36,460 nt of DNA from Deltaproteobacteria bacterium (GCA_030667965.1 DAOUUW010000009.1:1-36460), one strand, 5' to 3'; shown: positions 9,158 through 20,171, counted from the stretch's first letter. The notes: generated from the sequence alone by a model not told the origin. Numbers and translations: made by a program.

Positions 9158-10348
9158 TTAATTCTCGTTGCGCCTTATGAATGTCGGCAAATCAAGGGCA
9201 TCTTCATCTAAAAACTTAACTTTATAGGGTTGACGTTTCATACCGATGTGCCTTGTCCCGCCTATTGCCTGTCTTGGCTCCTCCTCCTCCTCTTCCTCAT
9301 CAAAAGGAAGAACAGTTTTAACAGGAGTGTTTTCCGGATGAGATTTCAAGATGGGTGTCACCTTCTCCTGCAACGGCTCCATTTCCTCTTCCACCCGAAT
9401 ACCAGTGGCAACAACGGTTACCCGCAGCTCTTCCCCCAGGGACTCGTCAAAGATAACACCGAGGATAATATTTGCATCGTCATGCACTTCTTCATAGATT
9501 TTACTGGTGGCTTCCGTCACCTCGGCCATGGTCAGGGTATCTTCCCTGGCTGAGATATTCACCAGAACCCCTTTGGCGCCATCAATACTGATATCCTGCA
9601 GAAGAGGGCTGGATATGGCCATATTAACAGCGTCACTGGCCCTGTTTTCTCCCACACCGACGCCGGCGCCCATCAGGGCCGGACCCATTTCATTCATCAC
9701 GGTACGGACATCGGCAAAATCCGGATTAATGTAACCGGGCAGGTTAATCAGATCAGTGATACCCTTTACAGCCTGCACCAGAACATTGTCGGCCATTTTC
9801 ATACCATCGAGAAACCTGGTGTTTTTCTGGGTCAGGGAAAGGATGCGATCATTGGGGATGGTGATAATCGTATCCACATGTTTTTTAAGCTCTTCCCAGC
9901 CAATATCTGCATTTTTCTGGCGGGCCCGCCCTTCAAAGACAAAGGGTTTCGTCACAACAGCCACGGTCAGGGCGCCAAGCTCCTTGCTCAACTTTGCAAC
10001 AATGGGCGCAGCACCCGTGCCGGTTCCGCCGCCGAGACCGGCAGTGATAAAAACCATATCACTGCCCTTCAAGGCTTCACGGAGAATATCAATGCTTTCT
10101 TCAGCGGCTTCCCTGCCTTTTTCAGGTCTGGCGCCCGCACCAAGGCCTTTGCTGACACTTGGGCCAAGCTGCAGTGTAATATCTGCCCGGGAATGCTCCA
10201 ACGCCTGGAGATCGGTATTTGCGGCAATAAACTCAACGCCCATGAGGCGGCTTTCAACCATGGTATTAACGGCGTTTCCACCGCCGCCGCCGACACCAAA
10301 GACTTTAATCTTTGCTCTTGATGATTCTTCCGCCATCTTGAACTCCAT
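9158..10348 (-). CDS. ftsZ: Cell division protein FtsZ
   Basis: GVGGGGGNAVNTM, GLGGGTGTGAAPIVA, NIILGVIFDESLG; conserved C-terminal peptide LDLPTFIRR after an acidic linker. Confidence 0.98.
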   Translation of the reverse strand: MEFKMAEESSRAKIKVFGVGGGGGNAVNTMVESRLMGVEFIAANTDLQALEHSRADITLQLGPSVSKGLGAGARPEKGREAAEESIDILREALKGSDMVFITAGLGGGTGTGAAPIVAKLSKELGALTVAVVTKPFVFEGRARQKNADIGWEELKKHVDTIITIPNDRILSLTQKNTRFLDGMKMADNVLVQAVKGITDLINLPGYINPDFADVRTVMNEMGPALMGAGVGVGENRASDAVNMAISSPLLQDISIDGAKGVLVNISAREDTLTMAEVTEATSKIYEEVHDDANIILGVIFDESLGEELRVTVVATGIRVEEEMEPLQEKVTPILKSHPENTPVKTVLPFDEEEEEEEPRQAIGGTRHIGMKRQPYKVKFLDEDALDLPTFIRRNEN

Positions 10349-10429
10349 ACTGACCCCCTATCCTGATTCACCGTACCGGATTGCCGCTCCAGCATTGACA
10401 AACATACTACAACTAATGCTGAAGCAGCT

Positions 10430-11662
10430 CTACATAATTCTTCCAAACAGACCCTTAATTTTCCTGGCCAATCCGCCGATTCCCTTTTGCTCCAGGACCG
10501 TGCTGACTGATCGCGACTCGCTCTTCATTCCGTACACCACAAGACCCACTCCGGTGGCGCATTGAGGCGTATTAACAATATCAGTTACTCCGCCGATTTT
10601 TCGCGGATAACCGATGCGGACCGGCAGATCAAAAATCTGTTCGGCCAACTCAACAATATTAGTGAGCATGGCCGTCCCGCCGGTCAACACCACGCCTGCC
10701 GTGATAAGGGGTTTGACGCCGGAACTAACCAGCTCATGATTCACCAGGGTCAACATCTCCTCCATCCTCGGTTCCAGAATATCACCCATCACTCTTTGCG
10801 ATAATCTGCGAGACTTTCTGCCCCCCACACTTGGAACCTCAATGGCCTGATCCTTGTTGATCATGGCGGCAATGGCGCAGCCAAATTTTTCCTTGAGTCG
10901 TTCCGCATCCTTCATTGGCGTCCTGAGCCCGATTGACAGGTCATTTGTCAGGTTGTTGCCGCCAATACCCAGGACAAATGTCCTCTGGATGCAATTTTCA
11001 GAAAAAACAGCCAGATCCGTTGTTCCACCGCCAATATCGAGCAGCGCCACACCAAGCTCCATTTCCTCCGGCGTCAAAACAGCCTCGGCCGATGCAATGG
11101 GCTCAAGCACCACATCATCCACCTCGAGCCCTGCCCTGTTGCAACATTTGATAATATTGTGCACCGCCGTAACTGAACCGGTGACAATATGCACCTCAGC
11201 CTCCAGCCTTACACCGGTCATACCCAGGGGATCCTGAATACCTCCCCGACCATCCACATGAAACTGCTGGGGCAGCACATGAATAACCGACTGATCCTGG
11301 CCCAGAGGAATGGCCTTGGCATTTTCCACCACCTTGTCAATATCGTCTCTACTGATTTCCCTGTTTTTCACAGCAATAACGCCATGACTATTCTGCCCGG
11401 AAACATGGCTTCCGGCAATGCCCACATAGACCGATGTGATATCGCAGCCGGCCATCATTTCCGCTTCATGCATCGCCTTCTCAATGGATTTGACCGTGCT
11501 CTCGATATTGACAACAACGCCTTTACGCATACCAACCGAAGGATGGGATCCAACCCCGATAATATCTACCTGACCATCAAGCACCTCACCAACCACGGTG
11601 CAAATTTTTGTTGTGCCGATATCCAGACCAATGATCAATTTTCCTCTTTCCTGATGTGACAT
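10430..11662 (-). CDS. ftsA: Cell division protein FtsA
   Basis: Start chosen at MSHQERGKLIIGLDIGTTKI; LLDIGGGTTDLAVF, VVLTGGTAML; C-terminal amphipathic tail ARKIKGLFGRIM. Confidence 0.96.
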   Translation of the reverse strand: MSHQERGKLIIGLDIGTTKICTVVGEVLDGQVDIIGVGSHPSVGMRKGVVVNIESTVKSIEKAMHEAEMMAGCDITSVYVGIAGSHVSGQNSHGVIAVKNREISRDDIDKVVENAKAIPLGQDQSVIHVLPQQFHVDGRGGIQDPLGMTGVRLEAEVHIVTGSVTAVHNIIKCCNRAGLEVDDVVLEPIASAEAVLTPEEMELGVALLDIGGGTTDLAVFSENCIQRTFVLGIGGNNLTNDLSIGLRTPMKDAERLKEKFGCAIAAMINKDQAIEVPSVGGRKSRRLSQRVMGDILEPRMEEMLTLVNHELVSSGVKPLITAGVVLTGGTAMLTNIVELAEQIFDLPVRIGYPRKIGGVTDIVNTPQCATGVGLVVYGMKSESRSVSTVLEQKGIGGLARKIKGLFGRIM

Positions 11663-11717
11663 TCTTTCCCTCAATATACTGCTATACCTGACAGGCACGT
11701 TTCCAGTCTTTGCACTT

Positions 11718-12542
11718 TCAGGCTCCCTGCTCCTCGAAGCGCACTAGAACCCTGCCCCTTATTTTTTCAGCTGTCTGCATCCCGGACATGTAATTCATAT
11801 CAATGAAAACGGCAGTGTCAAATTTATTTTTTCTGTAAAGCCAGGAAAGCACCTTGCTCAACTGATGATATTTTGTTCCGATCTTATCCCGACCAAGTGA
11901 AATGGGAAAAGGATTATCTGCCAGAAAGAGAATCATATCCCCCTGCGGCTTCATATGTATTTCAGAAATATTTTGTTTTGGCAATGAGGTCGACCCCTTT
12001 GCTGCGTACCGGATAAACTCCAGAGCATTTTTCAGCCCTGTTTTTGATCCGTCTATCTTTTCATCTGCCGTGATAAGCGGATAATCATACATATCATGAG
12101 GCCCTACTTCTGTAAAAATTACGCCATTTTTATCAATATACGAGAGGCCCGTTTCCCGGTTCGTTATGGCAACAGCCTGCCGTTCATAAATCCTGATAGA
12201 CAAGCTGTTGGGCCAGTTTCTCTCAATGTCCGCACTTTTTATCCATGGGTCATTTTCCAGCTTTTTCTTCAGTTTTTTGATGCGCACTTCCCATAAATTT
12301 GTCTGCACATCAAGTCCGCTCCAGGCAAGAATCCGGTTGGGGGTCGTTCGGCTGCACCCCGTGACATCAACTTTTTCGATCTGAAAAAAAACCGATCGGC
12401 TCAGTACCTGATAGGAAAGCAGTAAAATGACGGCCAATGCAGCCGTCAGAGCAGCGGCAATGGAGACCATTTTCAACAACTGGTCCCCGAACCAGCTTTG
12501 CTTTCCGGCACCGAAAACCTGGATACTTTTTTTTCTTTTCAC
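11718..12542 (-). CDS. ftsQ: Cell division protein FtsQ/DivIB
   Basis: N-terminal TM helix followed by a POTRA-like region (FFQIEKVDVTGCSRTTPNRILAWSGL) and DPWIKSADIERNWPNSLSIRIYER; sits between murB and ftsA. Confidence 0.9.
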   Translation of the reverse strand: MKRKKSIQVFGAGKQSWFGDQLLKMVSIAAALTAALAVILLLSYQVLSRSVFFQIEKVDVTGCSRTTPNRILAWSGLDVQTNLWEVRIKKLKKKLENDPWIKSADIERNWPNSLSIRIYERQAVAITNRETGLSYIDKNGVIFTEVGPHDMYDYPLITADEKIDGSKTGLKNALEFIRYAAKGSTSLPKQNISEIHMKPQGDMILFLADNPFPISLGRDKIGTKYHQLSKVLSWLYRKNKFDTAVFIDMNYMSGMQTAEKIRGRVLVRFEEQGA

Positions 12543-13543
12543 GTCATTCCAAGAAATTTCACTTCCGGCTCAAGTGAAATTCCAAATTTTTCACGAACCC
12601 TCTGCTGGACACTATGCATTAATGCAACAATATCTGCGGCAGTGGCCCCTCCCGTATTAACAATGAAATTGGCATGGACAGGGGAAACCATAGCCCCTCC
12701 AACTCTATACCCTTTCAGGCCCGCCTCTTCGATTAACTGCCCGGCAACCTTGCCCTGTGCCGGATTTTTAAAAAAAGAGCCGCCACTGTCCATGTTCACT
12801 GGTTGTCGCTTGCGGCGCAGCTTCTGATATTCACGGCATTTTGCTTTTATCCTTTCAGAACTGTCCTTTTTTAAAGTAAAAAATCCTTCAAGGGCTATTT
12901 TCCCTCTTACCTCCCCCCAGGACCTGTATGCAAAATTCATTTCAGCTGTTTTTGTCAAACAGAAACAGCCTTTGGTATCCATTGTTGTCACCAGGGAAAG
13001 AACATCTTTCATCTCTCTCTGCCAGGCACCGGCATTCATGACGATTGCCCCGCCGACGGATCCAGGGATGCCCGCCGCAAATTCCAATCCCGTCAAACCC
13101 TGTTCGGCAGACCACTTCACCAACTTTGCCAGGGAACAACCGGCCTGAACCTTGACAACAGCCGATGCGTCATCCTTTTGATCCATTTCAATGGCAGCAA
13201 AATTACGCCCGAGAACAATGACCATTCCGCGAATCCCTTCATCGGCAACGACAAGATTGCTTCCCCTGCCAACCACCACCCAGGGCACATTTAACCTGCG
13301 CAATCCCTGGACAAGTAATGAAAATTCATTTCGCCCCCGGGGAAAAACAATGGCATCCGCCACGCCGCCCACCTTAAATGTCGTGTATTTTGCCATGGAT
13401 TCATTCCAAGTAACCTCTCCGCTCCAGAAATCAGCCATTTCATCATTAAAGGCACCGGACCATATGGGCAGTTTTACTCGCTTTTCCCCCACAGGAACCA
13501 TCATGTCACGATATTTCCTGCTGCACGAAATCGCTTTTTCCAT
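12539..13543 (-). CDS. murB: UDP-N-acetylenolpyruvoylglucosamine reductase
   Basis: TTFKVGGVADAIVFP, VVGRGSNLVV, GLEFAAGIPGSVGGAIVMNAGAW, GGSFFKNP, VHANFIVN; 4-nt overlap with ftsQ. Confidence 0.96.
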   Translation of the reverse strand: MEKAISCSRKYRDMMVPVGEKRVKLPIWSGAFNDEMADFWSGEVTWNESMAKYTTFKVGGVADAIVFPRGRNEFSLLVQGLRRLNVPWVVVGRGSNLVVADEGIRGMVIVLGRNFAAIEMDQKDDASAVVKVQAGCSLAKLVKWSAEQGLTGLEFAAGIPGSVGGAIVMNAGAWQREMKDVLSLVTTMDTKGCFCLTKTAEMNFAYRSWGEVRGKIALEGFFTLKKDSSERIKAKCREYQKLRRKRQPVNMDSGGSFFKNPAQGKVAGQLIEEAGLKGYRVGGAMVSPVHANFIVNTGGATAADIVALMHSVQQRVREKFGISLEPEVKFLGMT

Positions 13544-13603
13544 TGCTCCTGATCCCCCTTTGCAAACTCATCCGAAAGCAACATCTATCCCCGACAGATC
13601 ATC

Positions 13604-14983
13604 CTATCCGGCAGTCAGATCCGCCAGTACCTTCTCCCCGGCCCGCCATATATTTCCGGCACCGAGAGTGACAAGAATATCGCCATCCTCAAGCATGGGC
13701 AGAACCATGTCCGGCAAATCATCCACCGTATCGGCAAGGTACACCTGCCGTTGGCCGTGTTTCCTGATGCCGTTCATCAGGGCCTCGGCTGTAACTCCCT
13801 CTATGGGTTTTTCACCGGCAGGATAAATTTCCGTCAATATGAGAATATCACTATCATGAAAGGCCGTACAAAACTCCTGAAACAGGGCCTGTGTTCTCGT
13901 GTAACGATGGGGCTGAAACATGATGATACGTCGTCTGCTCGGCCAGGCATCTCGTAATGCTGACAGAGTTGCCTTTATCTCCGTGGGATGATGACCGTAA
14001 TCATCAATGACGGTTATGCCGTTTTTTTCACCCTTAATCTGCAAACGTCTCTGTACACCGCTAAATGAGGCAAGAGCCCGGCTGATCACATCAAATGGAA
14101 TCTCAAGTTCCAGGCCAACAGCAATGGCGGCCAGGCTGTTCAGTACGTTGTGCCTCCCAGGTGAGGCAAGGGTAATCTCCCCAAGTACCGCGCCGCCAAA
14201 ACAGACCTCAAAGTGGCTTGTCAGACCTTTGGTTCTCAGTTCACGACCATACACATCGGCCTGGGCGGTGAGGCCATAGGTGATGATTCGTTTCTGTATG
14301 CGAGGCAGCAATGAGGCAATATTATCATCATCAAGACAGAGAATGGCCGCCCCGTAAAAGGGAATCTTGTTGATAAATTTGACAAAGACATCCTTTATCT
14401 CATCAAGATCCCGGTAATAATCAAGATGCTCCATATCAATATTGGTCACCACTTCAACCACCGGCGAAAGCTGCAGAAAGGAACCGTCACTCTCATCGGC
14501 TTCCGCCACCAAAAACTCTCCCTGACCCAGCTTGGCATTGGTGCCGAGACTGTTGACCTGGCCGCCGATAACCACTGTGGGATCAAGTCCCGCTTCGGCC
14601 AGAATGCAGCCCACAAGGGATGTGGTTGAGGTCTTGCCGTGGCTGCCGGCCACGGCAATGCCGTATTTCTTCAGCCGCATCAGTTCAGCCAGCATTTCAG
14701 CCCTTGGAATGACAGGAATATAGGCATCCCGGGCGGCAATAACCTCAGGGTTGTCTTCTTTTACCGCCGATGACACGACCACCACATCGGCCTTGCCGAT
14801 ACAGGTTCCATCATGTCCTTTACAAACATGTGCCCCCAGGCCTTCCAGTCGCCGGGTAATGTCGGTCTGGCGCAGATCGGACCCGCTGACCGTATAGCCA
14901 AGATTCAGCAGAAGCTCGGCTATTCCGCTCATACCGATGCCGCCGATGCCGACAAAATGAATATGTTTTGTTTTTTTATACAA
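13604..14983 (-). CDS. murC: UDP-N-acetylmuramate--L-alanine ligase
   Basis: [46 protein letters not shown]. Confidence 0.97.
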   Translation of the reverse strand: MYKKTKHIHFVGIGGIGMSGIAELLLNLGYTVSGSDLRQTDITRRLEGLGAHVCKGHDGTCIGKADVVVVSSAVKEDNPEVIAARDAYIPVIPRAEMLAELMRLKKYGIAVAGSHGKTSTTSLVGCILAEAGLDPTVVIGGQVNSLGTNAKLGQGEFLVAEADESDGSFLQLSPVVEVVTNIDMEHLDYYRDLDEIKDVFVKFINKIPFYGAAILCLDDDNIASLLPRIQKRIITYGLTAQADVYGRELRTKGLTSHFEVCFGGAVLGEITLASPGRHNVLNSLAAIAVGLELEIPFDVISRALASFSGVQRRLQIKGEKNGITVIDDYGHHPTEIKATLSALRDAWPSRRRIIMFQPHRYTRTQALFQEFCTAFHDSDILILTEIYPAGEKPIEGVTAEALMNGIRKHGQRQVYLADTVDDLPDMVLPMLEDGDILVTLGAGNIWRAGEKVLADLTAG

Positions 14984-15011
14984 GGAAGTCCTGTTATTTT
15001 AGGTTTTTAGA

Positions 15012-15032
15012 CTGAAGGCTGAAGGTTGAAGG
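15012..15032. repeat. Three-unit 7-nt tandem repeat (CTGAAGG CTGAAGG TTGAAGG)
   Basis: Read directly in the murC-murG gap. Confidence 0.8.
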
Positions 15033-15049
15033 CTGTTCAACTTTCATTA

Positions 15050-16141
15050 TCAGGCTGATATCATTTTTTTGCACTCCGCCAGAATTGCCTCGGTGGCCAG
15101 CGGTCTGGCATATGCTCCTGAATCCCGGGACATTTTTTCCCGTTTCTTTGTATCTTTAACAAGCTCTCTAATTGCAGCAGCCAGTTTTTTCTCTGTTATC
15201 TCTTTTTCTATGAACATTATTGCTGCACCATTTCGAACAAGATACTCACCATTTTTCTGCTGATGGTTGTCGGCTGCATATGGATATGGAATTAAAATCA
15301 TCGGCAGATTGAACACCGTCATCTCAGCCAGTGACGTAGCCCCTGCCCGGGCAACTGCAAGATCCGCCCTTTGATAAATATCCGCCATATCATGGAAAAA
15401 CCCAGACACCTCTGCGTTTATACCAAGCTCCTTATATCTTCCGGCAACAACCTGCTCATCTGCCGTGCCGGTCTGATGAATAACCTGTATACTTTCACCA
15501 CAGGACTTTTTCAGCTCTTCCATGACCACCGGCATCAGCATGTTTATGCGGTGCGCCCCCAAGCTTCCGCCAAGAACCAGCAGGGTAAACTGCGACCCGG
15601 CATTTTTTTTTTCTGCAGCGCGGGCAACTAACTCCTTTCTCACCGGATTGCCGGTTAAAACACATTTTACCTTGTCAAAGTACTGTTCGCTGCCTGGGAT
15701 AGAGAGAAAAATTCTATCTACAATTGCACCAAGTTTGCGGTTGGCCATGCCCGGCACCGAGTTTTGTTCATGTATGCAGGTTGCCACCCCCATCATCTTT
15801 GCCGCCAGCAGTACCGGTCCCGTCACATATCCCCCTACGCCAAGGACCAGATGAGGTCTGAAATTTCGTATCAGCCGGGCTGAAGCAAAGACAGCAAAGG
15901 GCAGTTGCAACAAGCTCATCAGTTTTGCAGATATGGTCTTTCCTTTTAAGCCGCTGCAGCGAATCACGGCTTTCTGAAAAGAACGTGTATCAAGCACCCG
16001 GGCATCTGTTCTGCGCCCCGTCCCGACAAAGAGCACCGTGCTTTCCGGTATGCCGGCCAGCACAGCATCAGCCACTGCAATTCCCGGAAAAAGATGCCCG
16101 CCAGTGCCGCCTCCGCATACTACCAGCCTAATCCCCACCAA
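15050..16141 (-). CDS. murG: Undecaprenyldiphospho-muramoylpentapeptide beta-N-acetylglucosaminyltransferase
   Basis: VCGGGTGGHLFPGIAVADA, LGVGGYVTGPVLLAA, HEQNSVPGMANR, LVLGGSLGAHRIN, ARAGATSLAEM. Start is TTG (16141) or GTG (16138). Confidence 0.96.
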   Translation of the reverse strand: MVGIRLVVCGGGTGGHLFPGIAVADAVLAGIPESTVLFVGTGRRTDARVLDTRSFQKAVIRCSGLKGKTISAKLMSLLQLPFAVFASARLIRNFRPHLVLGVGGYVTGPVLLAAKMMGVATCIHEQNSVPGMANRKLGAIVDRIFLSIPGSEQYFDKVKCVLTGNPVRKELVARAAEKKNAGSQFTLLVLGGSLGAHRINMLMPVVMEELKKSCGESIQVIHQTGTADEQVVAGRYKELGINAEVSGFFHDMADIYQRADLAVARAGATSLAEMTVFNLPMILIPYPYAADNHQQKNGEYLVRNGAAIMFIEKEITEKKLAAAIRELVKDTKKREKMSRDSGAYARPLATEAILAECKKMISA

Positions 16142-17516
16142 CTATCCTTTGCACAGCCCGCTTAAACACCTCTCCCCTCTGGGCATAACTTTGAAACATA
16201 TCAAAGCTGGCACAAGCCGGAGAGAGCAGTACCGCATCCCCGCTTTGTGCCCACTGGGCAGCCTTCCGTACCGCATTCTCAAGGCTCTGGGCCATTTCAA
16301 TCTGCGTGTCGCCTCCTAAAGCCTGTGCCATTGCTTCACGAGCTTCGCCGATGAGCAGCATTTTTTTGACAGTACGCCGAATGCTTGGGCTGAGCAGACG
16401 ATAATCCCCCCCCTTGCCCCGTCCTCCGGCAATGAGAATAACGGGTTGATTCATACCGTCAAGGGCGGCCTGTACTGCACCGATATTTGTCGCCTTCGAG
16501 TCGTCCAGATAGATCACCCCGTTTTTTTCCCCAACCATTTCCATTCTATGGGATGGCCGTTGAAATGCAGCAAGACCATGATCAATCGCCTTGCGTGGTA
16601 CATCCATCAACCGGGCGGCAATAATAGCTGCCATGGCATTTTCCCTGTTTGGCGATTCCTGCAAAGGCTCCGGCAATACGTATTCTTCCAGGTCAGTTCC
16701 CACACAAACATTCACCTTTGACTTTCCGGCAACAGCTGCCCCGGAACTCTTGCCCATGTCCCTGCCAAAAACAAACCTTCCAGCCGACATGGAAGTTTTT
16801 GACAACCTCGCCATTATTTCCCTGTCATCACCATTTATGATGGCCGCATCTTCCATCTGCTGATTCTGAAAAATGCTCATCTTTGAAGCAGCATAGTCTG
16901 CAAACGATGCATAGCGGTCAAGATGATCAGGGCTTATATTCAACAATAATGCCACATTGGGTCTGAAATCTCCTGCCGTATCCAGTTGAAAGCTACTCAC
17001 CTCCACCACCGCCACGTCCGCTTTTTGCCCGCTTAAAAGATAATCAGCCAGCGGGGTGCCGATGTTCCCGCCGACAAAGACTTTTTTGCCGCCGGACTGC
17101 AGCAATTCACCGATTAACTTGGTAACGGTTGTTTTGCCATTTGTTCCGGTAACTGCGATCATGGGAATATCCATAAAAGCCGATGCCAATCCCAGCTCAC
17201 CGATTATTTCAACACCTGCTTTGCGGGCGCCTGACAGCTCCGGTATATCCAGAGGTATACCCGGACTTACGATGATGAGATCGGAACCGGTAAACAACTC
17301 GAAACTGTGCCCACCTGTTTCATAAAAAATATCATTGTCAGCCAGCCATTGCAGCAATTCACTATCAAGTTGTGATTTTTGCGCCCTATCACTGAGCGCC
17401 ACCCTGCATCCCAGCCGGTGTAAAAATTTCAGGGCGGCAAATCCCGACTTGCCCGACCCCGCAACCAGCACGTTACATGAAGCGGGATGACGAATTACTT
17501 TCTTTAATCCTGTCAC
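16128..17516 (-). CDS. murD: UDP-N-acetylmuramoylalanine--D-glutamate ligase
   Basis: VTGTNGKTTVTKLIGELL, NISPDHLDRY, YLDDSKATNIGAV, LLSPACASFDMF; stop TAG at 16128 overlaps the murG start. Confidence 0.97.
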   Translation of the reverse strand: MTGLKKVIRHPASCNVLVAGSGKSGFAALKFLHRLGCRVALSDRAQKSQLDSELLQWLADNDIFYETGGHSFELFTGSDLIIVSPGIPLDIPELSGARKAGVEIIGELGLASAFMDIPMIAVTGTNGKTTVTKLIGELLQSGGKKVFVGGNIGTPLADYLLSGQKADVAVVEVSSFQLDTAGDFRPNVALLLNISPDHLDRYASFADYAASKMSIFQNQQMEDAAIINGDDREIMARLSKTSMSAGRFVFGRDMGKSSGAAVAGKSKVNVCVGTDLEEYVLPEPLQESPNRENAMAAIIAARLMDVPRKAIDHGLAAFQRPSHRMEMVGEKNGVIYLDDSKATNIGAVQAALDGMNQPVILIAGGRGKGGDYRLLSPSIRRTVKKMLLIGEAREAMAQALGGDTQIEMAQSLENAVRKAAQWAQSGDAVLLSPACASFDMFQSYAQRGEVFKRAVQRIVGGD

Positions 17517-17520
17517 GAGT

Positions 17521-18600
17521 TTACCTGAGCTTTAAGGTCGCTAGCGCCGTCAATCCGAGAATGATGGAGATGATCCAGAAACGCACCACGACTTTCGGCT
17601 CCTCCCACCCTTTTTTTTCAAAATGATGGTGAAATGGGGCCATGAGGAAAATCCGTTTACCACCTGAAGCCTTGAAATAACCCACCTGCAAAATCACCGA
17701 CAGGGCTTCCATGACAAAAATTCCGCCAACCAGCACCAGCAATATTTCCTGCTTAATAATGACTGCCACCATGCCCAGTGCGCCGCCAATGGCAAGGGAG
17801 CCCACATCACCCATAAAAAGCTGAGCCGGATACGCGTTGAACCACAAAAAACCCAGACTTGCCCCGGCCAGCGCCCCGCAGAAAACCGCGACTTCACCGG
17901 CACCGGCCACATAGGGAATCTGCAGATAGGCGGCAAGCCCGGCATGTCCGGCAAGATAAGAAAAAAGGACATAAACCCCGCTTGTCACCACGGTGGGCCC
18001 GGTGGCAAGTCCGTCCAGCCCATCAGTCAGATTTACCGCGTTTGAGGCTCCTGCCACAACCAGCACCATAAAAACAATATAAAACAGCCCCAGATCAGGT
18101 TTAATATCCTTAAAAAATGGAAAACTCAGCACCGTGTCAAAACCCGTCCGGCCGAGCAAAAATCCCCCCACCACAACGATTCCGGCAATCTGTAATGCCA
18201 TTTTCCCCCTGGCACTCAGTCCTTTTGAATTTTTCTTCTTTATCTTCCTGTAATCATCTAATCCGCCAATGGCGGCATACCATATTGTTATTGCCAGGAT
18301 GAGCCAGACATAAACATTACCCAGGTCAACCCACAGCAGGGTGGAAAAAGTGACCGCCGATATTATGAGAAGACCTCCCATGGTGGGGACACCCTGCTTA
18401 CTGAAATGGCTTTCCGGTCCATCTTGCCGTATCACCTGCCCCACCTGTCTGCTCTGCATAAAGCGAATGAATTTCGGCCCGAGAAACACGGTTATCAAAA
18501 AAGCCGTGACAATGGCGCCAATACATCTGAAAGTGATGTATCTGAAAACATTGAATCCACCAAACAGGTTATGGAGTGGAAAAAGAAGATAATAAATCAT
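17521..18600 (-). CDS. mraY: Phospho-N-acetylmuramoyl-pentapeptide transferase
   Basis: [61 protein letters not shown]. Confidence 0.98.
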   Translation of the reverse strand: MIYYLLFPLHNLFGGFNVFRYITFRCIGAIVTAFLITVFLGPKFIRFMQSRQVGQVIRQDGPESHFSKQGVPTMGGLLIISAVTFSTLLWVDLGNVYVWLILAITIWYAAIGGLDDYRKIKKKNSKGLSARGKMALQIAGIVVVGGFLLGRTGFDTVLSFPFFKDIKPDLGLFYIVFMVLVVAGASNAVNLTDGLDGLATGPTVVTSGVYVLFSYLAGHAGLAAYLQIPYVAGAGEVAVFCGALAGASLGFLWFNAYPAQLFMGDVGSLAIGGALGMVAVIIKQEILLVLVGGIFVMEALSVILQVGYFKASGGKRIFLMAPFHHHFEKKGWEEPKVVVRFWIISIILGLTALATLKLR

Positions 18601-18612
18601 TAATTATATTAT

Positions 18613-18640
18613 AATTGATAATTGAAAATTGATAGTTAAC
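18613..18640. repeat. 7-nt tandem repeat, 3-4 units (AATTGAT AATTGAA AATTGAT AGTTAAC)
   Basis: Read directly in the mraY-murF gap. Confidence 0.8.
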
Positions 18641-18662
18641 AAATCCTGACTGCTGTCCAACT

Positions 18663-20153
18663 TCACATCCTCTTTTTCAAATCCTCAATAATGGTTTCCA
18701 TGCGCATGCCGCGCGACCCTTTTACGAGCAGGAAATCACCTTTGCCAAGCTCACCGAGGTGGACAAAATTCATGATGGTTTCCACAATCGCTTCTTTACT
18801 TTCCATCTGTCGCGCCTGTTTCATGGTCATACTTGCATCAAGGGCTCCCTCAACGACTTTACGGGAAAATTCTCCATGGGCAAGCAGATAATCAAAATGT
18901 TTACAGGCAACTGTTTCGCCAAGATGCCTATGGGCCTTAAAGCTGGCCTCGCCCAGTTCCAGCATGTCACCGAGAATGGCTACGCTCTTTTTATTTTTCT
19001 TTATGCCCAGCACCGCATCAAGGGCGGCAAGCATGGAAGCGGGATTCGCGTTATAGCAATCGTTTATGATTTTCAGCCCTTTTATTTCTTCAATCTGCAT
19101 CCGCTTATCATAGGGCGTAAAATCAATGAGCCCCTGGACAATATGTTCCATTTTGACACCGGCAGCATGGGCCATGGCTGCCGCAGCAAGGGAATTTGTC
19201 ACATTATGCTCCCCAATACTGTGAATTTGCAGACGTTTTTTCTCCCGTCCTATGTGCAGCGTGAAAGCAACACCCTCTTCACCCTGGTTGCGAATATGGG
19301 TAGCTCTGACATGGGCCTTTTTCCCTCGACCGAATAAAATTTGCTCCCGGCTGTAGTTTCTCGCCAGTGTCCTCACCCTTTTATCATCAATATTGACACA
19401 GAGCCTGGACCACGACTTTAGTCCTGCAAACAGCTCTCCCTTTGCCCGGGCAACGCCTTCAATTGACTCCAGGCCGGACAGGTGTGCACTCTGCACATTA
19501 ACGATACAGGCTATATCAGGATCAGCTATTTCTGCCATTCTGGCTATTTCACCGGGTCGGTTCATACCCATTTCAAGAACTGCCACATCATGACATGAAT
19601 CAACTTTAAGAAGCGACAGGGGCATCCCGATGAGATTATTAAAATTTCCTTCTGTTTTCAGGACATTATATTCCCTGTTTAAGATTGCGGCACACATCTC
19701 CTTTACCGTCGTCTTGCCTGAACTACCGGTAATGGCGATGACCCGCAGATCATGCATGTGAGCCCTGCGGTAAGCGGCAAGATCTCCCAGTGCCCGCAGG
19801 GGATCCGCCACCAGAATAAACGGCACCGGCATATTAACATCAACCGGCTCCGAGACAATGACTCCGGCGGCTCCTTTTTTCAAAGCATCACGGACAAACT
19901 GCCGGCCGTCAAACCTGTCTCCGGATAAAGCCAGAAAAAGATCGCCCGGTTCCAGGGTTCGGGTATCTGTTGAAATCGAACGAAATTTCGCCTCTGTGCC
20001 ACCCGAGAGAATCCTCCCCCCCGTGGCCAGAAGCACCTGACTCAATGTCCAGACCGGATTCTGCATTGCAGCAAAACCATATCCGAAATCTGACATGATC
20101 CTTCCGGCTGCAGGTCGACTCTGCTCTCTTCTTGCACATTGCATCAGTTCCAT
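18663..20153 (-). CDS. murF: UDP-N-acetylmuramoyl-tripeptide--D-alanyl-D-alanine ligase
   Basis: ITGSSGKTTVKEMCAAIL, LEMGMNRPGEIARMAEIA, INDCYNANPASMLAALD, LLVKGSRGMRME. True start may be the internal MSDFGYGF at 20096. Confidence 0.96.
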   Translation of the reverse strand: MELMQCARREQSRPAAGRIMSDFGYGFAAMQNPVWTLSQVLLATGGRILSGGTEAKFRSISTDTRTLEPGDLFLALSGDRFDGRQFVRDALKKGAAGVIVSEPVDVNMPVPFILVADPLRALGDLAAYRRAHMHDLRVIAITGSSGKTTVKEMCAAILNREYNVLKTEGNFNNLIGMPLSLLKVDSCHDVAVLEMGMNRPGEIARMAEIADPDIACIVNVQSAHLSGLESIEGVARAKGELFAGLKSWSRLCVNIDDKRVRTLARNYSREQILFGRGKKAHVRATHIRNQGEEGVAFTLHIGREKKRLQIHSIGEHNVTNSLAAAAMAHAAGVKMEHIVQGLIDFTPYDKRMQIEEIKGLKIINDCYNANPASMLAALDAVLGIKKNKKSVAILGDMLELGEASFKAHRHLGETVACKHFDYLLAHGEFSRKVVEGALDASMTMKQARQMESKEAIVETIMNFVHLGELGKGDFLLVKGSRGMRMETIIEDLKKRM

Positions 20154-20171
20154 GATCTTTCTCCCATGCTT

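Noticed and set aside
9756-10565. 269-aa plus-strand ORF opposite ftsZ/ftsA
   Set aside because: Antisense shadow of ftsZ and the end of ftsA, low-complexity Ser/Pro/Arg composition, no family resemblance.
13191-13826. 211-aa plus-strand ORF opposite murB/murC
   Set aside because: Spans two real genes on the other strand; no domain features.
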